From assembly GCF_001945445.1 (NCBI RefSeq), contig NZ_MSXW01000026.1, positions 365,105 to 429,104 on the forward strand: 64,000 bases of DNA, given 5' to 3'. Under the pieces are notes generated by a model that did not search any database, was not told where the DNA came from, and was given only the letters and a program-made list of their open reading frames with translations. The translations under genes were made by a program, and so were the position numbers. The DNA is from Pseudomonas sp. PA27(2017). GTDB taxonomy: Bacteria; Pseudomonadota; Gammaproteobacteria; Pseudomonadales; Pseudomonadaceae. Positions 52,405 through 61,902 of the stretch are shown in pieces. The first letter of the stretch is position 1. Every line of letters starts with the position of its first letter.

Positions 52405-55260
52405 TTACTCAGCGGCCATTAACTCCTGAACCCTTGCAGTGAGGGAGTCCACTGAAAACGGCTTTGTTATCACCTGCATACCTGGCTGCAAATGCCCATC
52501 ACTGATAGCGGCATTGGCAGCGTACCCCGTGATGAACAACGTCTTCAGGCCTGGCCGAAGCTCTCTGCCAGCATCAGCCATCTGACGTCCATTCATTCCG
52601 CCTGGAAGTCCTACATCGCTGATCAGCAAATCGATATGCACATCCGAGCGCAGAACCTTGAGGCCAGCGACGCTATCGGCTGCTTCAATAACCGAATAGC
52701 CACATTCGCTCAACGCCTCAACCAACAACATCCGCACCGTCGGCTCATCATCGACGACCAGTATCGTTTCCCCCTGTTCTGATAGCTCGACAGCATTGGC
52801 GTAAAGCTCTTCGCGCTCGGCATCCACGCTACCAAAGTATCGCGGGAGGTAGAGAGTAAGGGTCGTTCCTACGCCCACTTCAGATTTGATACGTGCCTGC
52901 CCACCTGACTGTTTCGCAAAGCCATAGATCATCGACAACCCAAGGCCGGTGCCATGCCCTATCGGTTTCGTGGTGAAGAACGGGTCGAACGCTTTCGCAA
53001 CGACGTCTGGAGTCATGCCGGTGCCCGTATCCGAGACGCTTACGGCAAGGTACTGGCTCTCAGTGAGGTCGTAAGTTCGAGCAGCGTCGCGATCCATCCA
53101 ACGGTTGGACACTTCGATTATGATCCGCCCCCCGTTAGGCATAGCATCCCTCGCGTTGATACATAGGTTGAGTAGCGCGTTTTCAAGCTGGCTACTGTCT
53201 ACCTTCACCGGCCAGAGCTCAGCAGCTGCGACTGTTTCGAGACTGATGCTGGGGCCCACAGTGCGCTGTATGAGTTCGGTCATTCCCAGCAACAACGCAT
53301 TCACGTCGGTAGGACGTGGATCAAGCGTCTGTCGCCGTGAAAATGCCAGGAGTCGGTGTGTCAGGGCAGCCGCTCTTCTAGAGGCTCCCTGAGCCGTGAG
53401 AATGTACTTCTCAAGTTCGTCCACTCGGCCTTGAGCAATACGTATGCCCATCATCTCCAGCGAGCCGGAAATGCCTGCCAGCAGGTTGTTGAAGTCGTGA
53501 GCCAAGCCACCTGTGAGCTGACCAACTGCTTCCATTTTCTGCGACTGTCGCAGCTTTTCCTCTGCCTGCATCAGGTCTGCTGTGCGTTCCGCGACTCGCT
53601 GCTCCAAGGTGTCGTTAAGCGCTCTCAACGCAGCCGTTGCGTGGTCTCGCTCATCCATAAGAGCACGACGTTCCTCGACATCGATCAGCACACCCGGAAA
53701 GTTCAGGGCGCCGCCATCAGCAGCGAGTTCGACACGCCCGTTTGCCTCAATCCAGTAGTACCTCTCGTCTGTGCGCTTCACACGGTACTGGTGGGAAAAA
53801 GCCCCGCCACGGACACTCACCTCATCGATGGCAGAGATCAACCCTTCTCGATCATTGGGATGAACGGTGGCAATAATTTGTTCGAGGCTGAGCCCCTGGA
53901 ATCCAAGTGCTGGATCAAGCCCGAAAGCCTCGGCAAATGCCTTGTCTACCGTGAAGCGGTCAGTGGGTACATGCCAATGCCAGGTACCGATGATCGCACC
54001 GGCGGCAAGAGCAAGCTGGACACGCTCGATATTCTCGCGAGCAACTGCTTCACTGGCTTGCAAGCGATCTTGAGCATTACGTCTAGCAGTCACATCATTG
54101 AAGAAGACGCCGATCTGTCTCTCAGCGGGATCACCTACTGGAACAGCCTTTACGTCAAACCAACGCTCAAACGTATTTGCGTAATTTTCGAAGGCCAGTG
54201 GCTCACGCGTTTTAGCGACATGGCCGTAGGTATCAAACCAGAACTGCTCCAGTTCTGGTGCATACTCAGTCACCCACTTGCCACGCAAGTCGACGCCTGA
54301 CTCACGCTCAAACGCCGGGTTAACCTCGATGAATCGGTAATCTACAGGACGATCTTGAGCATCGAACTTGACCTCAACGATGGCAAACGCGGTTTCGATT
54401 GTTTCGACGATTGTTCTAAAGCGCTCTTCGCTTTTGCGAAGCGCCGTTTCTGATTTTCGCCTGGATGTGAGGTCGAGCATGGCCCCAATCATGCGTTGGG
54501 CTTTGCCTTCAGCATCCCGGATTACATGACCTCGGTCGAACACTTCGGCGTAAGAGCCATCGTGGCGTTGAAAGCGGTACTCATCACTCCAGGAACTACC
54601 TTCGCCATCGATCACGCCGTGGATGGAGTGGTAGATACGATCCCTGTCATCAGGGTGAATGTGCTCCAGCCACCAATCACCGGTGGACTCCAAACCCGAT
54701 ACGGATTGGCCATATGCGTCGGTGAGCGCGTCGTTCCAAAGAACGTGATTGGCTGTGAGATCCCAATCCCAAATGGCATCGTTCGTCGCTTTCGCGGCCA
54801 ATCGATAGCGCTCTTTGGTTTCCTCCATGGCTCGGGTATCGAGATGCTCCTTAGTACGATCACGCAGAATCGTCATGAACCCCAGATGCGCCTGCTTTTC
54901 CGAGTAGAGCGGCATCGTCTCGCCGGAGACCCAGATCGACTGACCATCCTTGCGCAGGTGCCAACGCTCATTCGAGGCATACCCGAATTCGATCGCATGC
55001 CGCATCCCGGACTCAATGAGGCCATCGTCTCGATCTTGAGCGGTATAAATTCGTGCCACGCTCTGGCCGAACATTTCCTCCGCGCTCCAGCCCATTACAT
55101 GAACAGCTGCGGAGTTCCATCCGGTGATCGTGCCGGCAGGGTCGGTCAAGATAATCGCGAAGTCGACAGCGCTATCAAAAACAGCCTTTTGACGTGCTGC
55201 GTCCTCAACAGAGCCCGCTTGGTCTTGGCGAGGGCTTTCATCCAGACTATCGGGCTCCAC
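52405..55260 (-). CDS. Hybrid sensor histidine kinase with four PAS domains and a receiver
   Basis: A 951-residue cytoplasmic kinase. Four PAS/PAC units occupy about residues 25-140, 145-275, 280-400 and 405-535. A HisKA segment carries the phospho-acceptor in GGLAHDFNNLLAGISGSLEM; the ATPase has NALLNLCINARDAM and DTGTGMTPDVVAKAFDPFFT; the C-terminal receiver has VVDDEPTVRMLL and the phospho-aspartate in LLISDVGLPGG. No transmembrane helix, so it senses a cytoplasmic signal, probably redox or light through flavin or heme. The GTG at 55260 is the only in-frame usual start, but coding sequence continues about 30 codons upstream (see findings). No response regulator gene is adjacent. Confidence 0.88.
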   Translation of the reverse strand: MEPDSLDESPRQDQAGSVEDAARQKAVFDSAVDFAIILTDPAGTITGWNSAAVHVMGWSAEEMFGQSVARIYTAQDRDDGLIESGMRHAIEFGYASNERWHLRKDGQSIWVSGETMPLYSEKQAHLGFMTILRDRTKEHLDTRAMEETKERYRLAAKATNDAIWDWDLTANHVLWNDALTDAYGQSVSGLESTGDWWLEHIHPDDRDRIYHSIHGVIDGEGSSWSDEYRFQRHDGSYAEVFDRGHVIRDAEGKAQRMIGAMLDLTSRRKSETALRKSEERFRTIVETIETAFAIVEVKFDAQDRPVDYRFIEVNPAFERESGVDLRGKWVTEYAPELEQFWFDTYGHVAKTREPLAFENYANTFERWFDVKAVPVGDPAERQIGVFFNDVTARRNAQDRLQASEAVARENIERVQLALAAGAIIGTWHWHVPTDRFTVDKAFAEAFGLDPALGFQGLSLEQIIATVHPNDREGLISAIDEVSVRGGAFSHQYRVKRTDERYYWIEANGRVELAADGGALNFPGVLIDVEERRALMDERDHATAALRALNDTLEQRVAERTADLMQAEEKLRQSQKMEAVGQLTGGLAHDFNNLLAGISGSLEMMGIRIAQGRVDELEKYILTAQGASRRAAALTHRLLAFSRRQTLDPRPTDVNALLLGMTELIQRTVGPSISLETVAAAELWPVKVDSSQLENALLNLCINARDAMPNGGRIIIEVSNRWMDRDAARTYDLTESQYLAVSVSDTGTGMTPDVVAKAFDPFFTTKPIGHGTGLGLSMIYGFAKQSGGQARIKSEVGVGTTLTLYLPRYFGSVDAEREELYANAVELSEQGETILVVDDEPTVRMLLVEALSECGYSVIEAADSVAGLKVLRSDVHIDLLISDVGLPGGMNGRQMADAGRELRPGLKTLFITGYAANAAISDGHLQPGMQVITKPFSVDSLTARVQELMAAE

Positions 55261-55770
55261 GCCGGCTCGCCTAAGGGCAGCGCGCAGTCGCTCGTTTTCG
55301 GATTCGAGCTGCTCACGGGTAAGGCTTTTCAGAATGTGGCCCTCACGAGAAACGGTATAAGCGCAGACTCATCAACGCATTCAGCGACCAATCATAGGCG
55401 GTGGATGTGAGATCCAGCATATGAGCTCCAAAGTAAGGGATTTTCTCGCTTATTTTAAGGTTTTTGCATAGGTATTGGCGGTTTGCAAAATGCGACGCTT
55501 TGTACCACCCTCCGCCACCGGACGAACCGCCATCTTTAGCGCAGCGATTTGATCGGGAAAAGCGATAACGGCGGGCAGCTCCTGGCCTACTTCTGCCAGT
55601 TGGCGACAGGCAGAAATCGGCCAATAGCGGACTCTCGACCTAGTACGGCTAACGACCCAGGGCTGCCCTTGGCAGAGGCCAGATCTGGGTGAATAGCGGG
55701 CCATGGAGTACGTCAGGCTACCGCCCAATAGACGATCGATTTGGTTGGCAGCGTTCCCGAAAACTGTATC
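55261..55770. other. Gap between kinase and RloC-like gene
   Basis: The part nearest the kinase continues its reading frame to about 55,370 with coiled-coil-like sequence (TREQLESENERLRAALRRAG). Beyond it a weak leftward frame of up to 92 codons (55450-55728) has protein-like sequence in its second half (VIAFPDQIAALKMAVRPVAE), perhaps a remnant of a lost gene. No clear promoter or terminator. Confidence 0.4.
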
Positions 55771-58197
55771 TCAAGCCGCCCGCTCAGGTTCGCCGATGCT
55801 TTTCAGCAGAGCATTATATTGGATGGGGTCAGAAGCATGTATTTTGTCCAATACGTAGTTTGCTACCATAGCGATCTCGGGGATTTCTATCGGCTTAAAG
55901 CTTCTATCTGGTACGGCTTCTAAATGAGAAAATTCATTGTTGAGCCGATTGACAAGGGCGATGGCTGTGTCCTCTTCTTCCCCGAAGAACTTTTTGATTC
56001 GTTCAAAGCTGTCGCTTTTGTCATCATGGTAGGGATATTTGAAGAAGAGGAAGGCCTCAAGGAATTTCCGCAAGTTATTGCCGAAGCCAAAGAAGGGCTC
56101 GTGACTGACCTGTGCAGCTGCTTGGTCTTTGCACTTGTAGATTTGGTGGAATAGATAGTGGAATTCAGTAATGTAGTCCTTGAGGTAAGACGGCATGAGC
56201 AGGATGTTACTTCCTGCCCCGTTGCGTTCAATCATGAAATGCTCGTGGTCAGAGCTGCTTTTCGTCTTACCGTCCCCAGTAGCTATCTTTTTCGTTGGAA
56301 TAGATAAGCGTTTGAGATATTTCAGAAAGTCTAAGTTGTGTGTTGAGATAAAAAGCTGCTTGTATCGATAGGCGTTTGAGCTATCGGCTTTTTTTACTGG
56401 CTTGGCAATCAAGCTCTCAATTAAGCTAAACATGAAGAATATATGATTGCTGTCCAAGCTCGAAATTGGGTCGTCGATATATATGATTAATTCTTTGCCC
56501 TTGCTATCAGGGTCTTCTAACTTGGCGATGAAGTAACAGAAGGCAATCAAGCTGCACTCACCTTCGCTTAGGTTGTACGCTGCCTTACCGTCTCGTGTGA
56601 TCTCAAATTTGACGGTTGCCTTGTCAGGACTGTCACGAGGTTCAAGCTTAAGGCCGTCATGACCGAAGAAGTTGTTGAGCAGTGAGTTGACACGTCCAGC
56701 ACCTTTGCGCTCATCCCTCTGCTTGTTTCGCAAAGTTTGGACTTCGACCTCCGCGTCACGAATTTCTTTTTCCGCACTCGTATAGGCTGTGTCTGCGGTA
56801 TCGGCGTTAGTCTTGAGGGTTGCTATGTTGGCAAGTTCCGAGTCGTAGGTAATCGCATCCGCAAATGCAGACACGTCAGCCAATCGAAGCGCATCCTTGG
56901 CGGAAGCCTTATCCTCTTCCAGCGTTTTTGTTTTGTTGTTGTTAGTGGCAATCAAGTCATTGATAGCGTTCACATGCTGCTGGATCTCTTTGGGGTTGTG
57001 CAATGAGGGCGGCAGTTCCACCGGTTGGAAAAGATCATTTTTTCGTGCTTCCAGTAATTTTTTTAGCCCCTCCAAGTCTTTCTTGTAAATACCCAATTCA
57101 TCTGCAAGCGCCTGGCTGCATGTATCGAAGGAAGAGCGCTGCTCCGTGTAGAACTGATCGTTTCTCAGCGTGATTAAGCCAGCCACAGTTGCGATCTCGC
57201 TTTTCACTGCGTCGATGGTATTCTCCAAATCTTTTTCTAGGTCGCCAGACTCCTTGCTGAAATGCTCATCGAGGGTCTGCCAAATGTCATGGGGCAAGCT
57301 CTGTCGACAGAAAGCACATACGTCCCGTTTATCACGATGATGAGGGATGCCTTGCTTAACCCATAGTTGCAAAAGACTGTCGTTGAGCAGCTCTTGGATA
57401 GGCTTGGTCGGCGTAATCGATTTGGATAGAAGTGGTTCAGCTTGGCTCTTCAGTGATTCATATCTGAGCGCAATGGCAAGTGTAGCTGTAATGTCAGGCA
57501 AGGCCTCTTGCTTGAGGAGCGCAGCCTTTGCAGCCTGCTCCAGAAGTGTCAGTGGAGTAAATCCAGCCGTCTTAGTAGTTGCAATGTCGCGTTTGATGTT
57601 ATCGATATTGTAGACGGGAACGCCGTATTGGGGATTCTTCTTGATCTTGTCAGCGGCGTGTGAGCGGAGCTTGCCATCCAACGCACTAAGAGCAGCACTG
57701 TGGCCGCCCTTGGTACGATCTCGCTCTTTTTTTCTTCCCTCCAGATCAAAGCGGAGGCCGGCCTTGGCCTCAACGCTGCCCAGCTTGGTTTCGACGGCAG
57801 CAATGGCGTCGTCAATCTCTTTGTTTTTCTCACCGACGATGGCGAAGGTCTTGATCTCCCCGCCTATATCCTGGTTGACCAGGAAGCCCAAGTTCTCGGC
57901 CACAAAGTCGCGGTTATACACTCTCACGTCATAATCGTGTGTCAGTAGTTCGGAGCAGGTGACAGCGCCCTTGTTGCCAGTAACGGTGAAGGACGCACCC
58001 GTGTAGTTCGACGGAAGCTTGCCTGTTTCCAGCGCACGAAAAATACGCGAAAGGGTCGTCTTGCCCGAGTAGTTACGCCCGTAGAGAATGTTTAGACGCT
58101 GGAATGTTTTAACGTTTTTTCCGCTGTCTCTTACGACCTTCTTCCATACTAGGCCGGAAAAGCTGCCGAAGCTTGCGATGTCTATCTGATTGATCAC
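55771..58197 (-). CDS. rloC: RloC/PrrC-like anticodon nuclease (AAA_13 ATPase with zinc hook)
   Basis: An 808-residue SMC/Rad50-like ATPase. Walker A is YGRNYSGKTTLS (residues 39-50), the ABC signature LSEGE at 543, Walker B IIYIDDPISSLDS from 571 and the H-loop STHNLDF with His620. The coiled-coil middle holds a Rad50-type zinc hook CAFC (Cys294/Cys297), a mark of RloC. The C-terminal nuclease region has Arg710-x3-Glu714 and Arg751-x6-His758, the Arg/Glu/His arrangement of PrrC/RloC (HEPN-type) that cuts tRNA anticodon loops in phage-infected cells. No restriction-modification genes are adjacent, unlike the classic PrrC setting. Confidence 0.82.
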   Translation of the reverse strand: MINQIDIASFGSFSGLVWKKVVRDSGKNVKTFQRLNILYGRNYSGKTTLSRIFRALETGKLPSNYTGASFTVTGNKGAVTCSELLTHDYDVRVYNRDFVAENLGFLVNQDIGGEIKTFAIVGEKNKEIDDAIAAVETKLGSVEAKAGLRFDLEGRKKERDRTKGGHSAALSALDGKLRSHAADKIKKNPQYGVPVYNIDNIKRDIATTKTAGFTPLTLLEQAAKAALLKQEALPDITATLAIALRYESLKSQAEPLLSKSITPTKPIQELLNDSLLQLWVKQGIPHHRDKRDVCAFCRQSLPHDIWQTLDEHFSKESGDLEKDLENTIDAVKSEIATVAGLITLRNDQFYTEQRSSFDTCSQALADELGIYKKDLEGLKKLLEARKNDLFQPVELPPSLHNPKEIQQHVNAINDLIATNNNKTKTLEEDKASAKDALRLADVSAFADAITYDSELANIATLKTNADTADTAYTSAEKEIRDAEVEVQTLRNKQRDERKGAGRVNSLLNNFFGHDGLKLEPRDSPDKATVKFEITRDGKAAYNLSEGECSLIAFCYFIAKLEDPDSKGKELIIYIDDPISSLDSNHIFFMFSLIESLIAKPVKKADSSNAYRYKQLFISTHNLDFLKYLKRLSIPTKKIATGDGKTKSSSDHEHFMIERNGAGSNILLMPSYLKDYITEFHYLFHQIYKCKDQAAAQVSHEPFFGFGNNLRKFLEAFLFFKYPYHDDKSDSFERIKKFFGEEEDTAIALVNRLNNEFSHLEAVPDRSFKPIEIPEIAMVANYVLDKIHASDPIQYNALLKSIGEPERAA

Positions 58198-58501
58198 TGA
58201 TCCATACCTATCTTGGAGGATTTGGGGGGGCTTTCACCCGATGTTTTTTTCTGCTCTGAGTGCTCTATAGCAGATTGTGAGCTGGCCGCTTCTGGCCTCT
58301 TGCAGCCGTTGATGACGGTCGAAAATCTGCACATAGCGGCCAGTGACGACCGGCTTAAGTCGGGCAAAATCGGCTAGGCAGAGGTTTGTGTAATCAATGA
58401 AGTAATCTGAGGTATAGCAAACGCCGCCATTGGCATCAAATCGTTTCTTGAATTTTGCTTTTTGAAGCTGAATGCTGATAACAAAGCGAAAAAGGATAAT
58501 C
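58198..58501. promoter_or_regulatory. Divergent promoter region between the nuclease and HEPN-like genes
   Basis: A 304-bp gap between the divergent starts at 58197 and 58502. A run of G (GGATTTGGGGGGGCTTTC) lies near 58218. No distinct dyad was found. A leftward frame of 93 codons across it is not convincing. AAGGA lies 7 bp before the ATG at 58502. Confidence 0.4.
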
Positions 58502-59767
58502 ATGAACATCTGCAAATGCTTTCAATGGAACACATGCGGCACAAAAATAGATTGCAGAATAGGCATGTCAAATAGAGACATTCAGCCATTCCAATTCGCT
58601 TGTCCAAAATGTGAAGAGCGCATTTCATTTGTTTTTGGTCAGTCAGATGGTGAGTTACTGGGGGCCACAGAATTAGAAGATTTTGAGGGCCTATTTAATG
58701 GAACTAACCCTTTTGTTGATCTCCACTTGGATTTTCCAGTCTACTTCGGCGATTACGTAATGGGTATGACCACCTTTCTTAGGGTTACGCGAGAAATCGG
58801 TCATCAATCGTACCAGCACTTAAATCTACGCTTGAACATGCTGAATGCGCTTTACCCAATGCAAAATGACTTGAGAAGTGTGATTACCCAGTACAAACGT
58901 AGAGATATGGATAATTTTGAAAAGACTTGTGCAAGAATACCCGGAGCCAGTCTGAAGTCGCGTAAAAAAGAGGATGTGCTAGCCGCGCTGTATACCGCTA
59001 CATCCGTGATGTCTTCGCCGTTTACAATTCATGAGCATAACTCCGAGATAAGCTCAAAGGCATCTGAGCTATTCATGTGGCTTCACCAACACCACAATGA
59101 AAAGGCAATTGCATTTGTTGACGAAATTTTAGGCAATGGATTTCTCAAGAATCTGCATAATGATTGCTTGTCTTTGTATCCAAAGTTGGTTGCAATGGAT
59201 TTACCGTTTCGCTCAGCATTTTTCTACGATTATGCGAATACGGAAAACCTTGGGAAAATCCCCGCTCGAATATCTACAGCAGACTTCGATTTCTGCAGTA
59301 ACTATTATAAAGATTTGGCAGAAGTTTTCTCGCGTCAGCTTACTTTCTTAGCTGGATTGAATAACCTCATAAAGCGTGGATGTAGTGATCTTTTTGAGTC
59401 ATCTCTGAAGCTGACGAAAGCTCAGAAGATCAGGCCTGAGCTTGAGAGTCTGCATTCATTTTCGAATGTAGATCTGGGAAGTAAGTTGGCGCTTATAGAC
59501 GACTGCTTCTATCGGATTGATATGGATGCCATTGACAATAAACTAAGGAATGGCATTGCTCATTACAAATATGAGTATAAAGAATCGACGCAAATAGTGA
59601 AATATTATCCTAGCAAAGAAGGTATGAGTCGGGATAAGTATTACGAAATCTCATTCATGGAATTTATCAGGAAGTCGCTCCTGTTGTTTAGGGAGGTTCA
59701 CGGCATTAATCACATCATGAAGGCAGCGCTTTTCTATTGCGTGTTAATTCTAAAAAAAGAAATCTGA
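58502..59767 (+). CDS. Zinc-finger protein with HEPN-like RNxxxH motif
   Basis: A 421-residue, low-GC protein not assigned to a named family. The N-terminus is cysteine-rich (Cys4, 6, 12, 18, then CPKC at 34-37), probably a zinc ribbon. The middle is helical. Near residue 349 the sequence KLRNGIAHYKYEYK has the Arg-Asn-x3-His form of HEPN RNases. The charged residues around it and the location in a defence island support a toxic RNase role, but the motif alone is not proof. It is divergent from the RloC-like anticodon nuclease, so two possible RNases share one promoter region. Confidence 0.65.
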   Translation: MNICKCFQWNTCGTKIDCRIGMSNRDIQPFQFACPKCEERISFVFGQSDGELLGATELEDFEGLFNGTNPFVDLHLDFPVYFGDYVMGMTTFLRVTREIGHQSYQHLNLRLNMLNALYPMQNDLRSVITQYKRRDMDNFEKTCARIPGASLKSRKKEDVLAALYTATSVMSSPFTIHEHNSEISSKASELFMWLHQHHNEKAIAFVDEILGNGFLKNLHNDCLSLYPKLVAMDLPFRSAFFYDYANTENLGKIPARISTADFDFCSNYYKDLAEVFSRQLTFLAGLNNLIKRGCSDLFESSLKLTKAQKIRPELESLHSFSNVDLGSKLALIDDCFYRIDMDAIDNKLRNGIAHYKYEYKESTQIVKYYPSKEGMSRDKYYEISFMEFIRKSLLLFREVHGINHIMKAALFYCVLILKKEI

Positions 59768-59958
59768 TGTAGTAACTGCTAATTCATTTCAGCATAGGAC
59801 GACAGGCAGCAATGTGTCGGAAAAGGGGCGGGTTATATACAGTCGAACCGGCTGCTCCTGGCCAGAAGTGGACACCCAGGAATGTAGCTTTCCGGCGGCA
59901 TAAGGTGTTAGTAAGTCTGCCCGTCGCTTACGATACGCCCCCAAAGGAATGAGTGCTA

Positions 59959-60228
59959 ATGGAACTAACACTGAACGCTGCACGAGCATTAAGAGATGGT
60001 GGTATTGACACTATGGCTGCCTTAGATCAGATGCTAATCCAGACCCTGAAATATCTCCCTGCAGAGCAGCATGCTGATATTAAGCTCACGACAGGCCGGC
60101 TAATGGCCGCTGTCACTGAGGAAATCATCAATAAGGCGATAGCGGCGTTTCCGGAACTGAATCCGGACGACGAAACCTGGATTGCGGTAGTGAAAAGCAA
60201 AGGTCTTGAAAGGTCTTCAACGCTTTAA
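59959..60228 (+). CDS. Small unknown protein
   Basis: An 89-residue protein from ATG 59959 (a GTG lies two codons upstream), with AAAGGA about 10 bp before the ATG. Acidic and helical (LTLNAARALRDGGIDTMAAL, RLMAAVTEEIINKAIAAFPE). No domain recognised. It follows the HEPN-like gene by 191 bp in the same direction; no clear link. Confidence 0.5.
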   Translation: MELTLNAARALRDGGIDTMAALDQMLIQTLKYLPAEQHADIKLTTGRLMAAVTEEIINKAIAAFPELNPDDETWIAVVKSKGLERSSTL

Positions 60229-60334
60229 AAGTTAACGTGCGGCCTACCAGATGAGTCGGAGCGCTCATCTGGTGCTGCCACCCCATGCCGCCAGCTCTAG
60301 CTCGCAGCGGCTGGCTGACATCCGAAACAGCCCC

Positions 60335-60961
60335 TCATCCCTGAACCACTAACTCTGCGAATTTTACGAGGTCTTCAAAATCCCCATTGCCAGTGCGGCT
60401 TAGGTGAAATCCAGCAATCCCCGCAGCTCTAGCCCCGTTGCGATCGCATTTAATCGAGTCTCCGATCATTACCACCCTCTCGCCTCCCAGCTGGCTGCCT
60501 GGTTGAACCATCAAGTCGCGGCACACAGCCTGATAGATGTATGGATCCGGCTTCATAGAGCCAACCGCGTAACTGAAGCCATACCCATCAAGCTCTGGCA
60601 ACAGTTCGCGTACAGCTGGGCCATAGCCCGAGGCCAAATTTGAGCACAAACTGATCGTGACGCCTGCCGACTGCAGAAGCGCAATTGCCTCCGCCGCATC
60701 CGGATAGACCTTCAGACTCAATAGTTCTGCTTCGAGCTCTTCAGCTAGCTGCTGCAGCTGCTCGTCGCTGACGCAAATGTTGAGGCGCCGCGCCAACTCC
60801 TCCCAACCGAACTCATTCGTCATGATCATCTTCACATCGTCAGGCGTGGGCCAGCGCCCCTGCTGCCGGCCCAAACGCAGAAGCTGCAGGTGCGGGTTGC
60901 GCCTTTCCCCGATGCTGATGACAGTTCCGAAGACATCAAAAATAACTGCTGTGGTCTTCAT
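60335..60961 (-). CDS. HAD-superfamily phosphatase
   Basis: A 208-residue HAD hydrolase. Motif I is VIFDVFGTV (nucleophile Asp), motif II SLCSNLASGYG, motif III Lys in VGSMKPDPYIYQAVC and motif IV MIGDSIKCDRNGARAAG. Substrate cannot be assigned; the cap is alpha-helical (class I). It lies in the right part of the island beside unknown genes and may be cargo for nucleotide or sugar-phosphate metabolism. Confidence 0.82.
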   Translation of the reverse strand: MKTTAVIFDVFGTVISIGERRNPHLQLLRLGRQQGRWPTPDDVKMIMTNEFGWEELARRLNICVSDEQLQQLAEELEAELLSLKVYPDAAEAIALLQSAGVTISLCSNLASGYGPAVRELLPELDGYGFSYAVGSMKPDPYIYQAVCRDLMVQPGSQLGGERVVMIGDSIKCDRNGARAAGIAGFHLSRTGNGDFEDLVKFAELVVQG

Positions 60962-61018
60962 CGAGACTCCTGGGGTCGCCTGAGCAGCTGCGTACTGATT
61001 ACTGATGCAGCGAGCGCC

Positions 61019-61825
61019 CTAAACGCCGACGTCAACCTGAAACCTCAGGTCGCGAAGCTGATCACTGAGCGCGCTGACTGGGAGCGCGATTAGCAAGCGG
61101 ATTGCAGCATGGTGTGTCGCTTTCGCGGAAACGTTGAATTGTCCATCCAGAACGAGAACGGCCTGCCACTCCGGGAGGTATCCCAGTGAAAGCAGTGCAA
61201 GGAAAAACGGGTCAGGACGGCGTCTGGTGCATTCGATGAGAACCTGAGTTTTCTCCAATACCATGAACTCGTCTCGCGCTTGTTTAAGCGTGCTTTTGAG
61301 CTCCTCAGGATCCATCAGGTGGGCAAGCTGGAAAATCGTTGAGTTGCGCTCAGCTTCTCCACTGTCACCTGTAAGATCTGTCTCGTCCACAGTTGCGATC
61401 GTCCTTCTGCTGCGCTGATTCGGAAGTCCGACTTTGATCAACTTCACCTCATCTTCATTGGCAAGCTCGACGTCATTCGAGAAGTCCGGTTGGCGGTCAG
61501 GATCACTACGAAACATGAGATCGACGGGGCTGATGCCATCTGAAAAATCCAGGCCATCCCTAGCCTCTTCAAAACTCCGCCAACTGGCTATGAGATACAG
61601 GCTCCCGGACTGGGTGAGAAAGAGTCGATGGCCGGAGATCTCGAATCCAAAATTGATTCTTGAGCTCATCATGCGAGCGCCATCGCGAAAGCGCTTTTCT
61701 TTGTCGCCATGAACCTCACCGCATAGATGTCCATTCCAAAGATAAACCTGGCTCATGACCGCAGTTACCTGATGTTGCGAAGATAAAGTCTGCATCGCTC
61801 TAAACGCATTCAACACATCCAACAT
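61019..61825 (-). CDS. Unrecognised protein linked to a metallophosphoesterase gene
   Basis: A 268-residue protein. The first about 95 residues are beta-rich (VYLWNGHLCGEVHGDKEKRF, INFGFEISGHRLFLTQSGSL), the middle is charged and likely disordered, and the end is helical (FLALLSLGYLPEWQAVLVLD). No family recognised. It is the last of three leftward genes beginning with the metallophosphoesterase at 62940; a perfect-armed palindrome lies 51 bp upstream of its start, so it may also be controlled separately. Confidence 0.6.
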   Translation of the reverse strand: MLDVLNAFRAMQTLSSQHQVTAVMSQVYLWNGHLCGEVHGDKEKRFRDGARMMSSRINFGFEISGHRLFLTQSGSLYLIASWRSFEEARDGLDFSDGISPVDLMFRSDPDRQPDFSNDVELANEDEVKLIKVGLPNQRSRRTIATVDETDLTGDSGEAERNSTIFQLAHLMDPEELKSTLKQARDEFMVLEKTQVLIECTRRRPDPFFLALLSLGYLPEWQAVLVLDGQFNVSAKATHHAAIRLLIALPVSALSDQLRDLRFQVDVGV

Positions 61826-61875
61826 CAGTCAGATACCCTAAACGTTTGGCCATCAGCACTTAAGCCTGACAGCGA

Positions 61876-61893
61876 TTATCTATACGTAGATAA
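61876..61893. promoter_or_regulatory. Palindrome upstream of the 61019-61825 gene
   Basis: TTATCTA-tacg-TAGATAA is a 7-bp dyad 51 bp ahead of the start at 61825, inside the 77-bp gap after the preceding gene. A similar core ATACGTAGATAA occurs at about 25744, in the chromosomal low-GC insert. Confidence 0.4.
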
Positions 61894-61902
61894 GTGATGT
61901 GC

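Noticed and set aside
58234..58515. 93-codon leftward frame between the nuclease and HEPN-like genes
   Set aside because: It overlaps the start of the 58502 gene and has no ribosome site or recognised features.
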